From: Adiantum capillus-veneris
Taxonomy: Eukaryota; Streptophyta; Polypodiopsida; Polypodiales; Pteridaceae
DNA length: 64,000 nucleotides
Direction: 5' to 3'
Assembly: GCA_014529385.2 (NCBI GenBank)
Contig: CM043953.1
Span: forward strand, 76,746,872 to 76,810,871
A model generated the notes under the pieces. It was not told the origin of the DNA. It ran no database searches and saw only the letters and a list, made by a program, of their open reading frames with translations. How positions within the stretch are numbered: the stretch's first letter is position 1; each line of letters starts with the position of its first letter. Below, piece after piece: positions 31,696-42,773 of the stretch. A program made the translations under genes and the position numbers.

Positions 31696-34505
31696 ATTGT
31701 TGGGTGAAGCCGGTGCAAACTAGGATGAAGTTTCCTGCTGCCGTGAGGAGAAGCAAATGTGGCGGACATCTAATGTGCAATAACCTTATGTGTCCCATTA
31801 GGTCACATAGTGGTGTAGCAAATGAGACAGCATGGACTGGAAAACTTTTACATGTTATCCCATCAGTTGGTATGAAAAGCAATGCAAATGGTTCTCTCAC
31901 TTGCTTCCATTGCGGTGAAGCACCGATAATGTTACAAGATTGCCCATGCTACGTATATTATGTGTTGACAGATAGCAATAAGACTTGTTTGTTCATTCAT
32001 CAAGGTACACACAATCATCCAGTGGCCAGAGGAGTGTTGAGATTTTCTATCATGAGAACACGTGAACTTGTGTCTCGTGTCATTTTAGAGGTACCAACAG
32101 TAGCACCGAGGCAAATGCAATTGAATCTTGCTAAGAAAATGGTAATGGGAGCTATCATACGAGAGGATGGCGGTGAATTAAATAGTACTGAGCTCTTATC
32201 AGTTTTGGAAGAGATGAGACCCTTGGTGCATATGCACAAGTTTATTTTGTAACTAGTTTGACTCGAAATGTATTTTTTGTTAATTTTTAGGCACTAACAC
32301 ATTTTGTTTTATGTAGATTTAAACAAATGATGAAGGAGGCAAGTGGTAGCAGAATTGGTATTGGTGTCAAGACACAACTACTAAAAGTAAAAGGCACTTG
32401 TGAATATCCTTTTTTTCACGGTATCTTATTTCCTGGTCAAAGTAGTGACCCAGATAGAAGATGTCATGTTTTCAAAATGTCAGCCACTGGACCTGGATCT
32501 AGAATTGAGCTAGTTAATTGAATGCGTCAAAATGGATCTGGTGATCTATGCAGGGGTTGGATTTGCTTTGATCATGTTCGACGAGTGTCTGGCTGGACAA
32601 CCATGGCAGCACATGTGTAAGATCCAACGTACGTTTGTGTGAATACAATCCATCAAGTCATTGTTTCTGAAAATAAGTTCGTCTTATATTATATTGCAGG
32701 ATCCAAGAGATGCAAACTATAGCACTATGCGAAATGAAAGAGGAGGACACAAAATCCCAATTCATGTTAAGGGAGATGATGAATGCAGTGATGTTGGATA
32801 ATGGGCATCCGCCAACAGATTTTTGAGGGTTCATGGATGATGAAGTTGCTGCAAACTGGAGAGCAGTTCGAACGGATTTTAATGGAGGACTGCAAAATGT
32901 GATGGATGGAAGATAGCACTCATGATTGTTTCACTGGGAACAAAGACTAAATATTCACACTAACCAATTTGTACACAAGAACTTTCAAGACGAACACAAG
33001 AGGCTTTGTGAAATGTGGCGTTGCGCTCGGAGTGAGGAAGAAGCTACAAGCATATATAGACGGATCTGTTCTTGGTGGGCTTCTGGCAAGATGTCGGATG
33101 TAAATATTCCCCAAATGGATTGCTGGATGAGTTGGTGGCATGTTCGCTACCCACGTTGGAGGAAGTTTCTTGTGAAAGTAAGTGTTGTCGGTGGTCAAAT
33201 TTTGAACCATTTTTTTAAGGCAATAATGACGGGATGTTTTTTTAGGATCCAGAGAACATTACATTCATTCCAACAACAAATTTATATGAGACAAAGCATG
33301 CCAGTTGGCTAGTTGGAGAAGGAAACAAACAAATTCTCAGTTTGTATGATGCAAGTGTTTCTGATCTAGCAAACTCTTTGTTGCAAAGTGTGAAGATGCT
33401 TGCATTTGTGGAAGGTAGATACCATGGGGTTGGACCTTCCGCTTAAAAACTAGCAAGACAAGTTTCACAAGGGCGTTCTCTAGCTGCTGCTACGCTTTCT
33501 CGAGAGGTGGATGAAGCGATCTGGGGGACCCCAATTTACCGACAACCTCATGTGGAAGGGGATAATATCACAGTAGCACAAAAGCAAAGAACAACTGGTC
33601 CTGTGACACAAGAGGAGGAAAATGCTTCCCATAGACCAGAGTATGTCACTCAAAACATACCAAGAAGGGTAAGACAGACGTCTCATTAACATCAACAATC
33701 ATGGAAGAATACAAAAATGAAGAGATGATTGTTGAAGAATCTGATATTCACAAAACAATGTAGGCAATTTGAAGAGTCCCTAAAGGTAGCAGAGTGCAAT
33801 GTCAAGGATGGTTGGGTGGTCAAGCTGGAAAATGCAAAAAGAATCTTAGAAATATTAGAATGGGTGTAGTAGCGCCATCATTTTGGGCATTGGAACTTGG
33901 GACAATGGAAATGAGGGAGAGCAAGGTCGAGGGTCAAAAGCTCAATACATGTGGTTTTGCAATGACAGTGTGGATCACAGATGGCAAATCTGCAACACAA
34001 TATCCCATTGTCCATGGTGAGTGCCAGACACATGGCCCATGGAAAAAGGGACAATTTGACTCCTACCAAAATGAAGATGCTAGAGGAAGGAGGATTTAAG
34101 GTTCAGAAACGGTTAGTGAATGAGCCATCAAACATGCATTATCGTCTAGGTGTCTCAGCCGCCACTGCAGCCAAACAAATTGACTCTGCAATATCTATGG
34201 AGTCTAAGATTGAGGAGCAGGTGGTAATCAAAGAAAAACAGCATGAGAGGTTTATGGTGGGGACTTCAAGTTCGCTCGTACGTGATGAGCTGTACGAAGT
34301 TCACATCGCCACAAACCCCATGTGTACATGTAAAGACTTTGCAGATCGAGCAGCACAAGGATGACCGTACCTAGCATGCAAGCACATCTACTATTTCTTC
34401 CTGCGTATCTTTGGGTTAGATGTAAGCCATAATATGCTCATCCATCAATGTAAGCTCACAAATGAGAACCTTGCATGCATGTTCAATGCGCGTCGCACCT
34501 TCTAG
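31696..34505 (+). pseudogene. MULE-like transposase, 3' part, with WRKY/GCM1-type and SWIM zinc fingers
   Basis: This continues in phase from 22802. 31704-32248 has CGGHLMCNNLMCP, CPCYVYYVLTDSNKTCLF and IHQGTHNHPVA, the Cys-Cys-His-His layout of WRKY/GCM1-type fingers at the N-terminus of MULE/FAR1 transposases. Canonical introns are visible at 32249-32316, 32617-32699 and 33178-33245, each restoring frame. The catalytic region has WICFDHVRRVSGWTTMAAHV, ALCEMKEEDTKSQF and GHPPTDF-GFMDDEVAANW; then come SWWASGKMSDVNIPQ and NITFIPTTNLYETKHASWLV. A C-terminal SWIM finger has CTCKDF and CKHIYYFF (34324-34400). Stops near 32519, 32823, 32914, 33446 and 34362 disable it. An intact protein would cut and move Mutator-like elements. 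Confidence 0.82.
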
Positions 34506-35470
34506 ATTGTGGGAATTTCATGTCCTTCAGTCAAACTCCCCATTAAAGATCATTGCTTATCAAAAATTGTAACTTTATTGATTTTTGTAATTGTGTTGGT
34601 TCTCCTAGCTCATTTGTTGAGCATTTGATGGATATTTTGACAGCTAAGATCTTGGAATTGGCCTATTTTTGTTGCCCAATTTATGCTCATTGTTGTTTTT
34701 TATCAGTTTAACTCTTCATATTCTAAGTCTTGAGTTGTTTGATGGCCTTGGATTGTTGGTTGATCTTCACACTTCTACCTTAACTACTATCATTCCTTCA
34801 CCATATATATTGGAGTAGACCAATATACAAATGCAAGTTAGGGTTTGAAGAAAGTGGATAATGTAGAAAATATGTCTTGTGATTTGCTCCATCAACTTAA
34901 GGCCACGAGTTGCGAAATGTTTTCTTTGTTGTCTTGCCACAAGAGTTATAGATCATTACTTAGTGGTAATACATGAGTACCTATTTAGCCAGGACAATCG
35001 AAAGAGCGGATAACATGCACATTAGTTGGATTTTGCAATGTAGTGCAAGATTGTTATTTTCTTGAGACAACAAATTAGCATGTGAAAAAATTAGCTAGAA
35101 TGATTCATCTCAAGTTTGATATTGAGAAATCAAAGTAGCTTTCATAGATTTTTTGACCCGATTTACTTATACCTAGTTTTAGAGCCACGAGTTGTAAACT
35201 ATTTTCTTTGTTGTCTTGGTGCCACAAGAGTTATAGATCATTACTTACTGGTAATACATGAGTACCTCTTAAGCCAGGACAATCGAAAGAGCGGATAACA
35301 TGCACATTAGTTGGATTTTACAATGTAGTGCAAGATTGTTATTTTCTTGAGACAGCAAATTAGCACGTGAAAAAATTAGCAAGAATGATTCTCTCAAGTC
35401 CGTTATTGAGAAAGTAAAATAGGTTTCATAGATTTTTTGACCCTACTTACTTATACCTAGTTTTACCAAT
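34505..35470. repeat. AT-rich spacer with 283-bp tandem duplication
   Basis: 34895-35177 and 35178-35465 are near copies. Both contain TTTTCTTTGTTGTCTTG, AGAGTTATAGATCATTACTTA and CAATCGAAAGAGCGGATAAC at an offset of 283 bp. The part before 34895 shows no coding sequence. A MULE terminal inverted repeat would be expected beyond 34505 but I could not identify one. Confidence 0.85.
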
Positions 35471-35749
35471 GCAATTCACATACACACAGAAAAGCTTCCT
35501 CGTCACATATCAAACAAAGGAATAGTAGATGGTGCACTTCAAAGAAACAAAGACACGATGATGGGGTTGTAGGAGGAACAACTTTCCACCATGGCAGAAA
35601 AATGAGGACACACAGGTTGGTACCTATGGCATATTGAACTAAGGAGCGATTTTTTGAAAGATCTTTGCAAGTGATAATTTTTTAACTAGTTATTTTGATT
35701 GGAAGTAAGCTTTAAGAGTGAGCTTTTTTGGTTGAGAGCGAGCTTGGTA

Positions 35750-37545
35750 GGTGAGATATTTTAGAGAAGAACAGACACACAACACAAGAAAACTAAAAAG
35801 CTCACTGCACAGCTTGCTCGTACAACTCGCTCCAAAACTGCACTCGTGGTTCATCATTCTTTTGGAATTTGATTTTACTGTAGTTGTAGAAAATGGAACT
35901 ACTCATCAAAGAGCAGATCATTTGTCTAGGATTGTTTCAGGAGAACCACCTAAAGGAGTAGACGATGATCTACCATATGCATATTTGTTCTCCGTGGAAA
36001 TAATACCTCGATGGTCGGAAAATATGGTATCATTGATGACCATAGCTCAAGTGGATTCACAAATACCACTTCCTATTACAATTGGATTTGTTGAGCAATC
36101 AACTATGTATCAACTACTAGCTGGTAGGCTATACAAGAGAAACCAAGATGGAATATTGCTCTTATGCATTAATCTTCAAGAGAAAACCCATTGCCTAAGT
36201 CAAGCACATATTACCATAGTAGGACTTTGCGGAAGACCAAACTATGCAAAGGATCTTGAGACTTGGAGTATTTTTGCCAACTATAAGAAGTGATGTTCAC
36301 TCTTTTGTAAAGGATTGTCCTCAATGTCAAAAACACACACCCATACCCATGTAACATTGTTTCAAATGTCACATGTTCCTAACTGGAGTAACTATCTAGT
36401 CACTTACTTATCGAGCCAAACATTCCCTGAGGATATAAGTAAACGCCATCAAAGAGAAATTGAAACGATGCAAGAGACTATGCTCTTATTGGAAACCAAT
36501 TGTATCACAGAGGTAAGGATCAACATTTGCATCTTTGTGCATATGAAGACTAATATATTCCTATTATAGAACAAGCACATGTTGGATTAGTTGGAGGTCA
36601 CTTTTCTAGTGAGACCACCATATGAGCAATCTTAACGGCAGGCATATGTTGGCCAACACTTTTTGCAAATGCCAAAGAATATGTTCGGAGATGTGATGCT
36701 TGTCAACGAGCAAAAATGCCAACATGTGTAGATAGCATGCCCTTAAGACCAATGGTGGGAGCTAGAGCTTTTGCAAAATGGGGTATAGACTTTATTGGGC
36801 CAATACAACCACCTGCTTATACAACCCAAGCTCAATATATTATTGTAGCTATGGACTATTTGACTAAGTGGGCCGAGGTTAAAAGCAACTCAAAAGAATG
36901 ATGCTAGAACCACTGCCACATTCTTATATGAGTATGTATTCACAAGGTATGGACTACCAATAGAAATTGTCAGTGATAGAGAAACTCACTTCCTTAATGA
37001 GGTAATCGAGTATCTGCTTCATGAATTTATGGTCATCCATAACAAATCAACTCTCTATCACCCACAAGCAAACGGACAAGCTGAGTATACGAATAAAATT
37101 CTTAGCTCGGTGTTGACTAAAGTGGTTAGTTCAAGAAGGATAGTTTGAGAAATGAATCTACATGCTTCTCTATGGGCTTATCAAGTTTCATTCAAAACAG
37201 CTTTTAATGCTACACCCTTTAACCTTGTTTATGGTCTTGATGCCATATTGCCAATAGAATTTCTATTGCCCACACTAAGGGTAGCTAAGGATCTTGAGTG
37301 GACTGGACATGAATTGTCAAAAAGACTTGAAGATTTAGAGAAGCTAGACGAGAAAATGCTAACTTTTGTAGCTCATATCCATGCACAAAAGTGGAAACAA
37401 AAATAGTTTTTTGATTCCCATCTAGTTACAAAAATCTTCAAAAAAGGGGACTTAGTTTTAGTCTATTCCCTTAAGCAACACATTCTCAAGTTTAAGAAAA
37501 ACCAAAACGGACCATTTATATGTATCTCCAAGTGGAGCAGTTAAG
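35750..37545 (+). pseudogene. gypsy pol remnant: RNase H end and integrase
   Basis: 35751-36293 begins with a decayed RNase H end (FDFTVVVENGTTHQRADHLSRI) and the linker to integrase. From about 36573 the integrase zinc finger is readable as AHVGLVGGH and RRCDACQRAKM. The core follows, with the first catalytic Asp in KWGIDFIGP (36778-36804), the second in EIVSDRETHFLN (about 36964) and Glu in PQANGQAEYTNK (about 37085). 37152-37406 has TAFNATPFNLVYGLDAILPI, the usual post-core motif. No chromodomain is present, so this is a non-chromovirus Ty3/gypsy lineage. RT and gag are missing upstream. Several stops and frame changes show it is dead. Confidence 0.82.
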
Positions 37546-38231
37546 TTGTCCACCCTATATGGTGAACCAATGGCTAATTGGATTAGTGGATGTCGTTTAA
37601 AGAAGTACAATTTGTTGCTAACCAATGAATTGATAGAAAGAATGCATGCAGCCAAGCAAAGGAATAGAAAACGACAGCAGGTTATTGATGAAGCCCAAGA
37701 GGAAGCTCGGATTTGGGTACTCAAAAGGAAAGCTGCTCTCAAGAATCAACAAATACCTATTCCCATCAACACACCGGAAATAGATGACCGACAATGGGAA
37801 TTGCAGAATGATGCAGTGTCAATGGATGATGAATGGTTAGATGGAATGGACCTTCGCATCAAAGTACAACTCAACAACCATAGCACAAATGCATTTCTCG
37901 ATACAAGAGGTAGAGTCAATGAAAGCAGTTATTCCACGTACAAGAAAGCAATGAGTTAGTCCTTGATAGCAATAATAGCGACTATTAAAGAATGCAACAA
38001 GAAATCCAACACCAACATTGAGAGTAGTCAACTTGAACGTGATAGTAAATGGATGTTTATGTCCTCATCAGTTTGTGCTTACGAGATGAACACATGAATG
38101 AGACAATGATTCTTGGAATTCCATGGGTGCGGACATACAAGGCAGTACCAGATTGGGATACCAATCAGCTCAAGCTATCACCTAAAGGCGGACAGCTCAT
38201 TGTTCCAATTGCACCAAGCAAGGAGGAATGA
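37546..38231 (+). pseudogene. integrase tail continuing into a retropepsin-like segment
   Basis: The open frame 37546-37959 starts at an integrase tail-like WISGCRLKKYNLL, passes a basic stretch (AAKQRNRKRQQVIDEAQEEA) and an acidic stretch, then reads RIKVQLNNHSTNAFLDTRGR, matching a retropepsin start with DTRG in place of DTG. After a stop and a frame change, VVNLNVIVNGCLCPHQFVL and then NETMILGIPWVRTYKAVPDW (about 38099-38158) match the C-terminal half with its ILG hallmark. Protease normally lies before RT, so this order is unusual. It may be a second, accessory protease-like domain of this lineage or a fused piece of another element. Confidence 0.6.
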
Positions 38232-38908
38232 AAAGGCAATTACCATCAGAGCAAACCACAAAGTAATCAACCTTCTCCATCCTATCGACAAGAAAATGCT
38301 ACAAGTATCACGCAAGGAGTCAAGCAAATTTGGGTACCAAAAGCACAGCTTAAGGACAAGCCGATTCAAATCTAGGTGCCCAAAACAAGATCGACAATAC
38401 CAAAGATGATTCCAATGGTCAAAACACAGAGACGCGTATCTCCGAGCAAGGAACCTAACATGAAATGGATTTGGAAGAAAAAAGAGCACTTATCTTCTTT
38501 GGAAACTGGAAAATAAATCAAGCAATGGAAAATTAAGTCTCAGAAACCTCAACCACACCATTCTGACCAAGACAAACCAAGACAACAGTCATTCTTGATA
38601 CCAAAATCTCAGGAAATCAGCGTGCTAAAGCATCCTGATGGAACAATCAAGCAAATAGCACACAGGCTACAAAATTTGCTCTTTGGAAGACAGCATCAGC
38701 AAGCCTCGACATCAGAAACCCTTGAGTTAATCACTCAAGACCCAACTCTTGCACATCATAATGGTTTGAACTGCATTAATCTTAAAAGCATGATAGAGCC
38801 AACCAAGGCTATGCATAGACACGATTGTTCAACCCATGCAAACAGTCGTCCCGGAGTACGCCATCGAGGAGGGGTGGAAGAGTACTAAGTAATTAAGGGC
38901 AATGTTTG
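38232..38908 (+). other. decayed coding remnant before the polypurine tract
   Basis: Short open pieces in mixed frames include two close copies of an IWVPK motif (near 38328 and 38370) and VVPEYAIEEGWKSTK just before 38888. The stretch lies between the protease-like segment and a purine tract, so it is probably the 3' coding end of the same element. I do not recognise a domain. Confidence 0.4.
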
Positions 38909-39620
38909 AAGAGGGAGGAAAAAAGTTTGATGGTAACGTGTGATTTTTTTCAAAATTACCTAATAATGCCCTTATAAATCATCAACAAGGGAGATTTAAC
39001 GGATAATATCTCCTTGATGAGTGTAAATTGTGTATATACTATCAGAAAATCATCAAAAAATAGTCCTTTTTTGTTGTTTTTCATCATTTTTCTCAATATT
39101 GAGACTTAAAAATAGAGAAATCCAACAGAAAACAATAAATCTGTGTTTTTCAATGGATTTTCTTAATTATTGGATTTTCACTTTGCTTTTTTAGCGCATT
39201 TTGTTATTTTTATTTATTTTTCCAATAAACAGGTCAAAAATTAATAATAAATAGCAAAGGAGCTCATATGGAAAAATTGAGGACACATTGGTGATAAAAA
39301 AGACAAAGCAAACAAGCACAAAAAAATTCAATCAAATCGGCAGATGGAAGCTGGAAGCCTAAATTAGGCGGCCACAGAATGAGCTACAGGAATTCGATTG
39401 GGAAAATTTTTGAGTCTAACATAGATTTCACGGCCTAGTAGGATTAACAGGGGAATCTGGGAAAAAATGGTTCAAGAATTCCGAGTATAGATACCCAAGG
39501 TAGGCTAAAATCACCTCATTTCCACTTGTTGCCTTTGGAGAGAGAGCCTTTCGACCCTCTTCACGCGTATTTCTCGGAGTCCACAGTAACCTGTTTCCAG
39601 CATCATCTCGCACGAGACAT
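38909..39620 (+). repeat. polypurine tract and probable LTR
   Basis: AAGAGGGAGGAAAAAAG at 38909-38925 is a good purine tract and is followed by TGATGGTAACGTG at 38928, a plausible LTR start. The LTR end is not defined. A second element leader begins somewhere after about 39600, so it probably lies near there. No primer binding site matching initiator Met tRNA was found. Confidence 0.45.
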
Positions 39621-40930
39621 ATGGGTAAGTTCTATACTTATCAATGATCCATTTTGTACAACCGGTAGCTAGTCTAAACCCCTAGAAAAAACCCTAGAAT
39701 CCGGGCAGTACACGAAGACCCACGACCAAAAATCTACCATAGCGGCATGTTAGCTCAACCAAATTGGATAAAATTTGAAATGTAGCATGCCCCAACATAT
39801 TAGAACACTTCTATAGCAATAGTTGACCATTCGGCAAGGGTCGAGGGGTCCCAGGTAGAAAAGCTAGGTTTTTGGCAGATGCTAGAATTGGATTCTGACT
39901 CCACAGACAGCTTACGGGCCAAAATTGGATGAGTTGCTTCATGACTATGTTGCAGACAAGTCCATAGCCTCAAAAATGACTAACCAACTCTAAGGCCATG
40001 TAGTCACAAAAATCAAAAAATTTAGAGTCGACAAAGCACGAAGTGATGCCGGCAAGACTAAAGTTTATCAAATCCAATTTAGGACTTGTTTTAGGTGTAT
40101 AGAATGTGTTTAAGTCAAACTTTTTACAAGTTTTGCAAGAAAATGTTGAGCTATAAATAATTGTGATTATTTACTTTTGCACTATTTTGGCTTGAAAATT
40201 GTATCATCGCCTCACCTATCACTTGTACACACCTATTACATGCCAAATTTCAAGTATGAGCCAAAATGATCAAATATAACTTGGAAAATTGCCAAAAAAT
40301 GCAAAGAAGTCCTTGCAAGCCAGATTCTGAGTTATGACCCACATTTTTTTATCCAAATCACCTCATATCACATACACATGGTCTATACTATTCCTAGAAC
40401 CGAGTTGTACCAAAAAATGTTCATTGTGATGAAAAAGTTAATAATCGCGATTATTTACTTTTTGGCGAAGATGGGGAAAATTTGCAACTGTGCCATCATA
40501 GATCCAAAGTACATGATGTCCTAAGCCCACAAGCCAAGTTTGAACAAATTTGGAGCTCAAAATTTCAAAATTTCTTATATCTACTATTTCAGAGACCTAA
40601 AGCCTAAATCTGGGCCCATTTTCACCTTGTACATCCAAATGTGCCCATAATTCACTCACAGTATCTAATTGGTATACTTCAAGCCTGTAATGCCAAGATT
40701 GAAAAATATTGACAAAATTACTCAGCTGTAAATAATCACGATTATTTACTTTTGTTGCTTTTTTTTTTACTTCAAAATTTCGCTCTTTACATGTTTTTAT
40801 GCATCTATGCATGTTCAAAAATTGATTTGAAGCAAATTGGACTCAATTTGTCAGCATTTCAGATTAAAAGGACATTTCAGAGAAGAATCTGCCAAATTTG
40901 CTAACTTTGACACCCTATTCAAATAACAGG
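39620..40930 (+). other. second retroelement leader with ~290-bp palindrome repeats
   Basis: Non-coding and AT-rich. It holds three near-palindromes of the form TAAATAATCGCGATTATTTA at 40153-40174, 40437-40458 and 40728-40749, spaced 284 and 291 bp. The same motif and spacing occur at 4441-4755. It precedes an element ORF at 40935. Confidence 0.65.
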
Positions 40931-40934
40931 AGCC

Positions 40935-42773
40935 ATGCAAGCCGCAAAGAGGGCCAAGAAGAAGCTCTCGCAAAAGGAGAAGCTGCAAGAGCTACCACCA
41001 TACCAACTGGACCCCAATTCAGTCAAGACTTCCAAAGCGACCTACCTGTCAAAGGAACAACTTGAAGAGCATAACACCACAGTGTTCACAGGTAGATTTA
41101 AGAGCGAAGAAGGACATCAGGTAGAATTGCAACTATATGATGTTGCAGCAAAGCCCGAGACTAAAGAAGCCAACAAAAGGCTTGGTCTTAGAGAGTTTTA
41201 TGAACATGAGCCATGTGGAGTGGAGTCTAAAAAATCTTATGAGCTCTTGTCCACGATCAAAGAAGATAAAACCGCTTAAATATTTGACCAGCAAGGGAAC
41301 AATGTCGAAGTGGTGACTACCAAAGTGATAGTGGTAAAAGCTCTCAAACTGCCAACCGAAGGAATGACAATGAGGGCAAGAGATAGAAAGACGGCAGAAA
41401 CCTTCACCAAAGAAACCGCCGCTACCACATTTGCCAACCTCATCCAAAAACAGGTGGAAGAGCCCGCAAGATTGTACCACCAACACTTCCACTTCCTCGC
41501 CAAAAGATCGCCAAGGTATACAACACCCAATCATGCGGTTGCCACAACCTTTACACAAGTTCTCAGACCAAAAACCATGCAACCAATTGACCATGCACAG
41601 TACGTGTTGTGCACATTGAAGGGGACAAAGAAAGAGGGAAAAATAACATATCTAGGAGCACCAGAGGTTCTAACCAAAATTGCCTACCATGCTATCGGCA
41701 TGGCCGACAACTTGCCACTGCCCCAGATCAGAACACTTGGATAGTGTCACCGCAATCTACCCCTCGAGCTACAAGATCTACCAAGAGAACATACAAGTCA
41801 GATGAAGAGTCTGGTGAGAGCTCGCCAGAACAGCATAGCAGTGAAAGCTCTGATAATGAGGAAACAAGAGCACGAATCGAAAAAATGAAGAGAAAAGCCG
41901 TGGCAGCACACCAGGAGAAACTGGTACAGAAACAAGCCAGCTTTGAAAGAGAAAAGCACTCTTACAAATGCAGCCACCAAGCACAAGGCAAGGACTCAGC
42001 AAAGTGGGTACCCATTGAACTCAAAGGGCCAAGAACAAAGCACCATGCCAGGAAACAAACCGAAGACCCCACCGAGTTACTAGAAAACATGAATCAGAAA
42101 TCAGAAGCTTTGAAGATGAAAGAAGCCCAAGAAGTAGAATGGAAAGCTAAAGAGGTAGCGGAGTAGCAAAAGCAAGCAGAGGAAGCAACTGCACAAGGAG
42201 AAGCACAGCATGATCAAGGTGATATGTCTCCCCGACCTTCTTCACCTACTTCAGAACAACATGATCACCCCATGCCAACTCCACCACATCACCAGTAGAT
42301 AAAGCCACCGAACCTGAGCCCACGAAGGAGACAGAACGTGAACAAAGAGAAGAAGTTGAATCTGCATAACATGTAGCTACAACACAAGAGCAACACAAAG
42401 AGCAACATCCAGAGCCAAAAAGGGCAGCAAGTTATGAACCAGAGGACACCACAAAGTTTAATCAAACAAAAGAACAAGATTCCGAAGAAACCCCTTCTAC
42501 CTCTACACAACAGCAAAAGGCCGAGGCATCCACGAAGCTCTAGGATGACATAACAGAAGAAGATCAGCCACAGCCCCAAGGGCAAGAACAACTAGCCACC
42601 ATTACGCAACAGAAAGAGACACAAGAGAATACTGAGACATCTAGGTAGCTAGCAAGAAATGAAGACTGGAAATCAAATAATGAAGTAATCGTGCAAGTCA
42701 ACGAGTAAGCACTTAGCCGTAGAGCAGAGAGGCTAAAGAACTAGAGATGGTGATTGACGCAGTCCAAGGGCAG
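40935..42773 (+). pseudogene. unrecognised retroelement ORF, broken
   Basis: The ATG at 40935 follows the leader directly. 40935-41279 (MQAAKRAKKKLSQKEKLQEL, TTVFTGRFKSEEGHQVELQL) is followed in frame, after one stop, by 41280-41744 with TFTKETAATTFANLIQK, YVLCTLKGTKKEGK and ITYLGAPEVLTKIAYHAIG. A further part, 41609-42166, is Ser/Glu/Lys-rich (SDEESGESSPEQHSSESSDN) and coiled-coil-like. A Gln/Glu-rich stretch with stops reaches VIDAVQGQ at 42773, where a chromovirus interrupts it. I see no gag, protease or RT motif. It may be a structural or accessory protein of the element that owns the leader. Confidence 0.5.
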
